From Candidatus Woesearchaeota archaeon (lineage in GTDB: Archaea > Nanobdellota > Nanobdellia > Woesearchaeales > JAGWAF01), in contig JAFGCE010000029.1 in the NCBI GenBank assembly GCA_016932755.1, positions 1-10,647 on the forward strand: a DNA stretch of 10,647 nt, in the 5' to 3' direction. The notes under the pieces were generated by a model, which saw nothing but the letters and a program-made list of their open reading frames with translations, did not search any database and was not told the DNA's origin. The translations under genes and the position numbers were made by a program. Positions 4,769-10,647 of this stretch are shown here, piece after piece; position 1 is the stretch's first letter; every line of letters starts with the position of its first letter.

Positions 4769-6787
4769 ATGGTCGGAATGACAATGGGTATGACAATGGG
4801 AATGAGAATGGAACAGGAAGAGCCTGAAGATGTAATTTCAAGATTAGAAAAAGCACTGAGGGAGGAATCTGCTGGTTATGTAAGGAGTGTGGCCTCCCTT
4901 GACATGCAAAGGGGCGAGCTTTTCAATCCATTAGCTGAGTATTTTGCTGCAGAAGTGCAGAGGATTTCTGAAACAAAGCCTTCAAACAGGTTTTTTGATG
5001 AAATAATAGAAGGACTCCATGAAATGACATCTCATTTTGAGCAAAAAAAGGAGAAGTATTCAAAAGAGCTTGAAAAATTCGGAAAGCTTGCTGAAGAGGC
5101 ATTTGAAAAATACAGGACTGCTGTCTGCAATGAGTTTAACAATGTTTTTGAGATTGTTGCTGAACAGCTTGAAGAAAGAGGCGAGGAGCTTCCGGAAAGC
5201 ATCGGAAGAGCTGCAAATTTAGACTCGCTCCAGAAAGAGCTTGCAGACCTTGTTTCAATTGAGAAGCAGATGGGCAAGCTTGGCCCGGAAAGCGCGGTTG
5301 CAAAGGCATATTATTCCAGAAAGTCTGAGCTTCAGGAAGAGATTGAAAAAACAAGCGAGATATGTGATGCGCTGTCATCTTCAGAGCCAATCCATTACCC
5401 TGTGAAGATTGAAACATGGAATGGCGGGCTGACTTTGCAGTATGCATTCCCAGGCAAGACAAATGCGGTTGCAGAGCTTTTTGAGACTGCAGTCAAGTCA
5501 GTGCTGAAAACACTTGGGAGAAGGGTAACAATTCATGACGATGCGCACAACAGCCATTCAATAAGGCTAAGCTCAATTAACCAGGATATAGCTGCTCTTT
5601 TAAGGGAAGAGCTTGAAAAGCCGGAATATGAAGCAGTCAGAAAAGCAAATGTGCATCCGGTATATTTCAATGTTCCTGCAGCAGGAAGGCAAATTGTTGA
5701 AATGGCTGAAACAGGACAGATTGGAGGCCAGAAAGTATACACTATGCCTCAGGTTATGGAAGAGCTTGGCTTGAGCAAGAATGAGCTTACTTATACACTA
5801 TACCAGAAGCACAAGGATATTCTTGAAAACTTTGGATTTAAGAGAGGTGCAACAAGATACCTGACAAGCGAGGGAGTTAGGAGGCTGAAGGAAGCAAGGG
5901 AAAATATCCTTCCATTGAAGAAAAGCCATGAGATTATCCAGAGAAGGATTGAAAGCATAGTAAGTAAATACCAGGCTGGAGAATCCCAGGCAAAAATTGC
6001 AAGGGAGCTGGGGGTTGCAGCAGGCACTATAGACAAGGCTCTTGCAAGAGCAGGAGTAATAACCCCTCTGAGAATAAGGAATAACTACAACACTCTTGCA
6101 AAGCTAAGAAATGCTGAATTTAAGGGAATCCCAAGGTATGAGAAGCAAAATATCAGGGATGAAATGCTTGAAATAATGATTGACATCCTTCCAGAGTCGC
6201 CTAAAATCAGGTACTTTGGGCTGGAAGGTCCTAACTTCGGGAGCTACATAACTCTATCAAATCTCGCAGAGATTGACTCTGAAAAAAGCATTGTTGCAGA
6301 GAGAGACAGAAAAGCCTACAACTTAATGAAGTCAATTGTTGACAACTGCGGCGAAATAAACGGAGGGAAAATATTCGGGGGTTTGAAGCTGTATGCAGGA
6401 GAGGCATCAGATGCACTGGAATCAAACAGTGGAACCAAATTTAATTTTGTAAATCTTGACTACATGGGTCCTTTGAGCAGAAACAAGGTCGTAACAATCG
6501 GCAAGCTTTTCAAGAGGGGCATGCTTGATGACGAATCGGTTCTCTTTGTTACATTAAGCGAGCACAAGAGGTTTACTGAGCAAATCAGGAACAGCCTTGA
6601 AGACATGCTTTCTGGAAAATATGTCCCTATTTTTGATAAGGGAGGGCAGGAAGCAGTATTAGGGGAATACCTCAAGGAGATTGCAGCACAAAACAACTAC
6701 AGAGTGACTGAAATCAAGGCAGAGCATTACAAGAGCAGGAAAAGCCCTATGCTTTTCATGGGTTACAAAGTTGAGAAAAAGAAATAA
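4769..6787 (+). CDS. Coiled-coil/HTH protein with methyltransferase-like C-terminal domain
   Basis: ATG 4769 is chosen because GGAGG (4756-4760) lies 8 bases upstream; an in-frame ATG at 4709 lies near or before the expected transcript start. The product has 672 residues. A Met-rich start (1-14) is followed by a mostly helical, Glu/Lys-rich region with likely coiled coil (about 80-200), then a region I cannot assign (about 208-310). Next come a MerR-like HTH segment (MPQVMEELGLSKNEL ... RYLTSEGVRRL, about 325-373) and a second HTH of resolvase type (SQAKIARELGVAAGTIDKAL, 406-425). The last 195 residues alternate strands and helices like a class I methyltransferase: YFGLEGPNFG (482-491) at the SAM-loop position, an acidic VAERD at the end of strand 2 (509-513), NLDYMGPL (562-569) like motif IV, and FVTLSE (593-598). 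No database family is recognised. It leads a three-gene operon. A sequence-specific DNA or RNA methyltransferase or a DNA-binding regulator are both possible. Confidence 0.8.
   Translation: MVGMTMGMTMGMRMEQEEPEDVISRLEKALREESAGYVRSVASLDMQRGELFNPLAEYFAAEVQRISETKPSNRFFDEIIEGLHEMTSHFEQKKEKYSKELEKFGKLAEEAFEKYRTAVCNEFNNVFEIVAEQLEERGEELPESIGRAANLDSLQKELADLVSIEKQMGKLGPESAVAKAYYSRKSELQEEIEKTSEICDALSSSEPIHYPVKIETWNGGLTLQYAFPGKTNAVAELFETAVKSVLKTLGRRVTIHDDAHNSHSIRLSSINQDIAALLREELEKPEYEAVRKANVHPVYFNVPAAGRQIVEMAETGQIGGQKVYTMPQVMEELGLSKNELTYTLYQKHKDILENFGFKRGATRYLTSEGVRRLKEARENILPLKKSHEIIQRRIESIVSKYQAGESQAKIARELGVAAGTIDKALARAGVITPLRIRNNYNTLAKLRNAEFKGIPRYEKQNIRDEMLEIMIDILPESPKIRYFGLEGPNFGSYITLSNLAEIDSEKSIVAERDRKAYNLMKSIVDNCGEINGGKIFGGLKLYAGEASDALESNSGTKFNFVNLDYMGPLSRNKVVTIGKLFKRGMLDDESVLFVTLSEHKRFTEQIRNSLEDMLSGKYVPIFDKGGQEAVLGEYLKEIAAQNNYRVTEIKAEHYKSRKSPMLFMGYKVEKKK
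4778..4813 (+). repeat. Three imperfect 12-base tandem repeats encoding M-T-M-G units
   Basis: ATGACAATGGGT, ATGACAATGGGA and ATGAGAATGGAA follow one another directly after the start codon and encode MTMG, MTMG, MRME. Every unit holds two in-frame ATG codons, so several alternative starts lie within 45 bases. Confidence 0.85.
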
Positions 6788-6800
6788 TGAGGTAATGAAA

Positions 6801-7346
6801 ATGAAGAGGACAATAACTGAAAGAATAGAAGAAGCTGAAAAAGCAGGAGTGCCTGCTGAAGTTTTGGCAAGGAGCAATGATAACTGGATTACTGACATTG
6901 TGATAAACCTTTTCCAGAAATACCAAACAAAGAGAGGTGAATTGGCAGAGATATTCAAATATGCAAAGCCAAGGGAATATCACTGGATTTGCTGTGTTGT
7001 GGGCAACCCAAACCAGGCTATGCCTATTTTGGGCGCAGGCAGAATCCACAGACAGCCGACACTAAACGAAGCTATAAATTATGCAGACAGAAATTACAGC
7101 ATTGCACTCCCAAATCTCGCTTTTCCAGGCATGAAAAAAGAGGCTGCTGAAAGAAAAATGGACGAGATAAATGAACAGCTTGAAACACTGCCTTACTCTG
7201 CCAGGATAAGATATATGCAGGAGCTTGCTGAGGAGCAGGGAGTGAAATATGTTGTTGTTAAAACAAAGATAAGGGCAGCAAAAAACTTCGGTGCAGGGGC
7301 AAATGAAAATGAACAAAACAGCGCATATAATTGTTGCACAGACTAG
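6801..7346 (+). CDS. Unknown 181-residue protein, second gene of the HTH/methyltransferase-like operon
   Basis: I do not recognise this protein. ATG 6801 is preferred over ATG 6795 because GAGGT (6789-6793) lies 7 bases before the former and only 1 base before the latter. The gap to the previous stop is 13 bases, so the genes are co-transcribed. The protein is soluble, without signal or membrane segments. A helical N-terminus (1-55) leads to a short hydrophobic core (YHWICCVVGNPNQAMPILGAG, around 60-80), then EAINYADRNYSIALPNLAFPG, a charged helix (112-145) and a strand KYVVVKT (149-155). The final 14 or so residues (NENEQNSAYNCCTD) overlap the next gene and are probably not under structural constraint. 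The Cys pairs at 64-65 and 178-179 do not form a recognisable metal site. Function is unknown; a partner of the preceding DNA-binding protein is a guess from position. Confidence 0.75.
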   Translation: MKRTITERIEEAEKAGVPAEVLARSNDNWITDIVINLFQKYQTKRGELAEIFKYAKPREYHWICCVVGNPNQAMPILGAGRIHRQPTLNEAINYADRNYSIALPNLAFPGMKKEAAERKMDEINEQLETLPYSARIRYMQELAEEQGVKYVVVKTKIRAAKNFGAGANENEQNSAYNCCTD

Positions 7347-7854
7347 CCTCACTGCTTTGGAAGAGATAGCAAACTCACTTCCTTCCGGCAGCCATAATGA
7401 GCTTCATTACTTGAGAATCCCTATTGATGTTGTCAATTTAGTCATCAAAAACCAGATTGATGTGGTAGTTACAGGAAGCTGCTTTTACGAAACAGATATC
7501 TCAACCCTTGAGGATGCCGCATCTGCATACATAGCGGCCACATTGGGTGCTGATGTTTCAGACAGGTTTCGCTCTCCAAGAGGGGGAGACTTTTCAGGAG
7601 GGGAGCTTGCAAAAGCTGTTCACAGAATCAACCCAAGAATACTGGTTTTGAGGTACTCGCTCACTCCTTACGAGAACCCCCGCAAAATGGGGATTAACGG
7701 CGACATAGAAAAATGGAACGGAGCATCACCTATTATAGCTCTTGCGCAAGACAAAACACTGAAAGGGATGCTGGATAATATGCATTGGCAGGAGCTAATT
7801 GAAAAATACAAAGACAGCATAAGCTTTTACAACAGCCCTCCGGGCTGGAGCTAG
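7309..7854 (+). CDS. Unknown 181-residue protein with pseudo-receiver-like fold
   Basis: This gene overlaps the previous one by 38 bases. ATG 7309 is preferred because AGGGG (7295-7299) lies 9 bases upstream; ATG 7303 is the alternative. The pattern of strands resembles a CheY-type receiver: HIIVAQTSLTALEEIANSL (6-24) as strand and helix 1, IDVVVTGSCF (50-59) as strand 3, GGELAKAVHRINPRILVLRYSLTP (97-120) as helix 3 and strand 4 with a Ser where receivers have the conserved Thr/Ser, and PIIALAQDKTLKGML (141-155) as strand 5. The acidic pair after strand 1 and the phosphoacceptor Asp after strand 3 are missing (AQ, and TGS), so phosphorylation of the usual kind is unlikely. A stretch DRFRSPRGGDFSGG (85-98) looks like a loop insertion. 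The fold is a pattern-based inference; another Rossmann-like fold would fit too. No function is assigned. Confidence 0.7.
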   Translation: MNKTAHIIVAQTSLTALEEIANSLPSGSHNELHYLRIPIDVVNLVIKNQIDVVVTGSCFYETDISTLEDAASAYIAATLGADVSDRFRSPRGGDFSGGELAKAVHRINPRILVLRYSLTPYENPRKMGINGDIEKWNGASPIIALAQDKTLKGMLDNMHWQELIEKYKDSISFYNSPPGWS

Positions 7855-7899
7855 CGCCAAATAATCAACTGTTTGTGATTAAAGAAATCAGAACTAACC

Positions 7900-7919
7900 T
7901 ATAAATATTTTATTTTTTC
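7900..7919 (+). terminator. T-rich stretch after the plus-strand operon
   Basis: The plus strand reads TATAAATATTTTATTTTTTC across the 3' end of the convergent ThrRS gene, 46-65 bases after the stop at 7854. Archaeal RNA polymerase terminates at such U-runs without needing a hairpin. The 55-base gap 7855-7909 holds no gene. Confidence 0.4.
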
Positions 7920-9640
7920 TCATGCACTTCTTCAATGCACTTTCCGGCAAATTCGCCGATTTTCTGCGCTCCAAGAACTTTATTGTCGCGAGTCCTAATA
8001 TTAACAGAATTAGACTCCATTTCCTTGTCGCCAACAACCAGGATATAATTGACCTTGGAAAGTTCTGCTTCCCTTATTTTCTTTCCCATTGTCAGCGCTC
8101 TTGAGTCAATTTCAGCCCTCAAGCCTGCTTCTTTCAGGACTCCAAGGACTTTTTCAGCGTACTTGTCATGCCTGTCAGCTATTGTCAGAATTCTTGCCTG
8201 CATGGGTGAAAGCCACATAGGGAATTTTCCTGCATAATGCTCAATAAGAATCCCAAAAAACCTTTCAACACTGCCATAAATTGCCCTGTGAATCATGACA
8301 GGCCTGTGCTTTTTGCCGTCTTTTCCCTCATAAGTCAGGTCAAATTTCTCAGGCATTGAAAAGTCAACCTGTATTGTTCCGCACTGCCATGTCCTTCCGA
8401 TTGCGTCCTTAAGGTGGAAGTCAATTTTCGGCCCGTAGAAAGCCCCTTCGCCTTCATTAATCTTAAAATCCATCTTCTTTGCCTTCATTGCCTTTTTCAG
8501 CGCATCCTCTGCCTTGTCCCAGACAGCTTTTGCGCCCATTGCCTTCTCAGGCCTTGTCGAAAGTTCAACATTGTACTTAAATCCGAATGTTGAATAAACC
8601 TCATCAACAAGCTCGATAAGCTCGATTATCTGCTCCTGCAGCTGCTCTTCTGTGCAGAAAACATGCGCATCATCTTGGGTAAATACCCTTACCCTGAACA
8701 ATCCTGACAGCACTCCAGACAGCTCATGCCTGTGCACTAATCCAAACTCTCCTGCTTTTATTGGAAGTTCCCTGTAGGAATGGGCTCTTGACTTGTAAAC
8801 AAGCAGATTGCCGGGGCAGTTCATCGGCTTTACTGCAAAATCTGCTTCATCAATCTTTGTAAAGTACATATTTTCCTTGTAATGGTCCCAGTGCCCTGAC
8901 TGGAGCCACAGGCTCTTATTGAGAATAATTGGTGTTTTGTTCTCCTGGTAATTCCTAGCCCTCATCTTTCCTCTCATAAATTCAACAAGAGTGTTCCAGA
9001 TGAAAGTTCCCTTATTATGGAAGAAAGGCATTCCAGGAGCCTCTTCGTGTATCGAAAACAGCTCCATCTGCTGCCCGATTTTTCTATGGTCCCTTTTTTC
9101 AGCTTCCTCAAGCAATCTTAAATGCTCTTTCATCTCTTCTTTTGTCGGAAATGCAATGCCGTAAACCCTCTGAAGCGAAGCTTTGTTTGAGTCTCCTCTC
9201 CAGTAAGCGCTTGAAATCTTAGTCAGCTTGTATCCCTTGACTTTTCCTGTTGACTCAGCATGAGGGCCCCTGCACAAGTCAACAAAATCCCCTTCCTTGT
9301 ATGCAGTTAATTTTTCTCCCTCTTTTAAAAATTCATCAATCAGCTCTAATTTGTAAGGATTATTCTTGAACATTTCCCTTGCTTTTTTCTCAGTAAGCTC
9401 AATTTTCTCAAATTTGTTGTTTTGCTTGATGATTTTCCTCATTTCCTGCTCTATTTTTTCCAAATCTTCAGGAGTAAAAGCAGCTTTCTTGTCAAAGTCA
9501 TAATAGAATCCTTCCTCTACAACAGGCCCGATTGTCGGTTTTGCATCAGGCCATAAACTAGTTACAGCATGAGCAAGCACATGGGCTGCGCTGTGCCTTA
9601 AAGTTTCCAAATCTTTCCTGGCTTTTTCCTCTTTGGCCAT
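7910..9640 (-). CDS. thrS: Threonyl-tRNA synthetase, bacterial type, lacking the TGS domain
   Basis: It attaches threonine to tRNA-Thr in the cytoplasm. The 576-residue protein begins directly at the N2 editing domain, with HSAAH (H16, H20) and CRGPH (C123) forming the bacterial-type site that clears Ser-tRNA. The class II catalytic domain follows (about 185-478): zinc ligands C275 (MNCPG), H326 (DDAH) and H451 (MIHRAI), motif 2 Arg in VHRHELSG (R303), motif 3 in GSVERFFG (R460). The anticodon-binding domain runs from about 480 to the end. Bacterial ThrRS has roughly 640 residues because of an N-terminal TGS domain of about 60 residues, which is absent here. No in-frame start upstream could add it: an ATG 11 bases ahead is followed at once by TAA. 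The MNCPGH His is Asn (N278). Archaeal-type ThrRS uses an unrelated DTD-like editing domain, so this gene was probably gained from bacteria, perhaps anciently. The TATA lies about 25 bases before the ATG, so the mRNA is probably leaderless. Confidence 0.97.
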   Translation of the reverse strand: MAKEEKARKDLETLRHSAAHVLAHAVTSLWPDAKPTIGPVVEEGFYYDFDKKAAFTPEDLEKIEQEMRKIIKQNNKFEKIELTEKKAREMFKNNPYKLELIDEFLKEGEKLTAYKEGDFVDLCRGPHAESTGKVKGYKLTKISSAYWRGDSNKASLQRVYGIAFPTKEEMKEHLRLLEEAEKRDHRKIGQQMELFSIHEEAPGMPFFHNKGTFIWNTLVEFMRGKMRARNYQENKTPIILNKSLWLQSGHWDHYKENMYFTKIDEADFAVKPMNCPGNLLVYKSRAHSYRELPIKAGEFGLVHRHELSGVLSGLFRVRVFTQDDAHVFCTEEQLQEQIIELIELVDEVYSTFGFKYNVELSTRPEKAMGAKAVWDKAEDALKKAMKAKKMDFKINEGEGAFYGPKIDFHLKDAIGRTWQCGTIQVDFSMPEKFDLTYEGKDGKKHRPVMIHRAIYGSVERFFGILIEHYAGKFPMWLSPMQARILTIADRHDKYAEKVLGVLKEAGLRAEIDSRALTMGKKIREAELSKVNYILVVGDKEMESNSVNIRTRDNKVLGAQKIGEFAGKCIEEVHEKK

Positions 9641-9657
9641 ACCTTACATGTTTTTGA

Positions 9658-9674
9658 GTTTTCTTTATATATTT
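9658..9674 (-). promoter_or_regulatory. TATA promoter of thrS
   Basis: On the minus strand, AAAAATATATAAAGAAAAC is a TATA-like element about 25 bases ahead of ATG 9640. The expected transcript starts at or within a few bases of the start codon. Confidence 0.6.
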
Positions 9675-9690
9675 TTCTGATTATGGCACT

Positions 9691-9706
9691 AATTTTATAT
9701 ATCCCC
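9691..9706 (+). promoter_or_regulatory. TATA promoter of the DapA-family gene
   Basis: AATTTTATATATCCCC is a good TATA match on the plus strand. Transcription should begin near 9722-9726, leaving a leader of fewer than 12 bases before GTG 9732. It lies back to back with the thrS promoter. Confidence 0.6.
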
Positions 9707-9731
9707 TTAGATTTCATCATGCTGTGAGTGG

Positions 9732-10647
9732 GTGAGAATCATTAAGAAAGAAATAGGAAAGGTCATTGTTCCGCTGGCAGATGCAACACTTCCATGCGGT
9801 CTGAGAGATACAGAAAGCCTTGAGAAACACTGCAATTTTCTTGAAAAAGAAGGAATAAATACAGTCATAGTTCTTGGAAGGACAGGCGGGCTGGAGTACG
9901 CAGTCGGAGCAGACAGGCACACACCCCATTATGTGAATCATTTTTTCAAAGGAAACATGTTTGTCTGCGTCGGAGACTGCTCAAAAAAGAGCATGCATGG
10001 CCATTTCTCTGCAAAAGACTTAATACGGCAGCACATTGAGCTGGCAGAGATGTATGAGGCTGACGCAATTGTTGTTCCCCCTCTTTTTTACGGTCCTGAA
10101 GATTATGAAGACTGCCCTGAAGACCATAATATGGTGGATTATTTTTTTGATATTTTTGGTATGGTTGCTGAAAGAGGGATCCCTGTTCTTCTTTACAACC
10201 ATCCTGCAATGACCGGAAGGGCAATCCCCCTCGACCTTGTTGAGGAGTTTGCAAAAGAGGACATTGTTATTGGCATAAAAGACAGTTCAGGAGACATGGC
10301 TTATTTCGATTCCTTGATTGCGCTTAGAGAAGGACAGGGCTTGGATTTCCAGATTTACCAGGGAAGCGAAAAACTTGCAGGCTGGAGCATGAGGATTGGA
10401 GCAGACGGAATTGTGCCAAGCCTTGGCAATGTTTTCCCCAGGCTGATGGCAGATTTGGCTGAAAATCCAGGAAACGCTGAACTGCAGGACATTGTAAACG
10501 AGCTCGGAAAAGCAATTTACAGGGGGAAAGAAGACTACTTTGATTTTTCTGCAGGATTAAGGTATGCTTTGGGGCTGGCAGGCATTTATGCAGAGCCAGA
10601 GAACTCATTTGTCAAAAGGCTGGCAGAAGCTGAGAAAAAATCAATAA
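9732..10647 (+). CDS. Dihydrodipicolinate synthase/N-acetylneuraminate lyase family aldolase (3' end cut by window)
   Basis: The reading frame is open from GTG 9732 to the end of the window, with 305 residues and no stop yet; family members have about 290-310, so only a few residues are missing. It is a TIM-barrel class I aldolase that forms a Schiff base between a lysine and pyruvate or a related 2-oxoacid. Landmarks are KVIVPLADATL (10-20), GRTGGL (49-54) in place of GTTGE, ADAIVVPPLFYG (110-121), the catalytic Tyr in LLYNHP (Y155), the Schiff-base Lys in IGIKDSSGD (K183), and GADGIVPSLGNVFP (223-236). GTG 9732 is the only plausible in-frame start after the TATA box at 9691-9706. Substrates in the family include aspartate semialdehyde (lysine synthesis), sialic acid and 2-keto-3-deoxygluconate; the GRTGG change argues against a standard DapA, but which substrate is used cannot be read from the sequence. 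Confidence 0.9.
   Translation, partial: MRIIKKEIGKVIVPLADATLPCGLRDTESLEKHCNFLEKEGINTVIVLGRTGGLEYAVGADRHTPHYVNHFFKGNMFVCVGDCSKKSMHGHFSAKDLIRQHIELAEMYEADAIVVPPLFYGPEDYEDCPEDHNMVDYFFDIFGMVAERGIPVLLYNHPAMTGRAIPLDLVEEFAKEDIVIGIKDSSGDMAYFDSLIALREGQGLDFQIYQGSEKLAGWSMRIGADGIVPSLGNVFPRLMADLAENPGNAELQDIVNELGKAIYRGKEDYFDFSAGLRYALGLAGIYAEPENSFVKRLAEAEKKSI

Noticed and set aside
5136..7352. Several minus-strand open frames opposite the second operon
   Set aside because: They are fragmented, rich in Ser, Leu and Phe, and antisense to continuous plus-strand genes with proper start signals.
9707..10608. Minus-strand open frames at the right edge
   Set aside because: They lie antisense to the DapA-family aldolase, whose catalytic Tyr and Lys motifs are clear on the plus strand; their compositions look non-coding.
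1..10647. CRISPR array, tRNA, rRNA or insertion sequence
   Set aside because: No regularly spaced repeats, cloverleaf-like sequence, rRNA signature, transposase or terminal inverted repeats were found on reading both strands.

Overview
The window looks like a piece of an archaeal chromosome, most likely from a small-genome DPANN-type lineage (Woesearchaeota/Pacearchaeota-like). The reasons are: BRE/TATA-type promoters whose predicted transcription starts fall at or next to start codons, Shine-Dalgarno-like GGAGG/GAGGT sites inside operons, an AbrB-PhoU fusion typical of archaea, AGA/AGG-rich arginine usage, and a bacterial-type threonyl-tRNA synthetase that lacks the TGS domain. The lineage is inferred from these traits, not from a database search.

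Layout. At the left edge (1-1486) are the C-terminal part of a B12-type radical SAM enzyme, cut by the window start, and a UPF0173-like metallo-beta-lactamase-fold protein that has lost most of its metal ligands. From 1510 to 3723 a clear TATA promoter, with a perfect palindrome over the predicted transcription start, drives three genes joined by ATGA overlaps: an unknown 110-residue protein, a 47-residue AbrB-type DNA-binding protein, and a eukaryotic-like Ser/Thr kinase with a Lys-rich N-terminus and a C-terminal membrane anchor. Facing it, with a 2-base gap, is an AbrB-PhoU regulator on the minus strand (3726-4625). A 143-base AT-rich divergent promoter region (4626-4768) separates this from a second plus-strand operon (4769-7854). 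That operon encodes a 672-residue protein with coiled coil, two helix-turn-helix segments and a putative methyltransferase-like Rossmann domain, then an unknown 181-residue protein, then a 181-residue protein that may be a pseudo-receiver. At the right edge, ThrRS (minus) and a DapA/NAL-family aldolase (plus, running off the window) diverge from a compact shared promoter region.

How it may work together. The middle block (about 1.5-7.9 kb) looks like an accessory regulatory or signalling island between ordinary metabolic genes. It holds two AbrB-type DNA-binding proteins, a membrane-anchored kinase, a DNA-binding/methyltransferase-like protein and a receiver-like protein. Its two plus-strand promoters both carry palindromes built from the same half-site (GTATAA / TTATAC). 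Joint regulation by one of the AbrB-type proteins is a testable inference, not something the sequence proves. No rRNA, tRNA, CRISPR array, insertion sequence or integrase was seen, and no gene-free stretch exceeds 300 bases.
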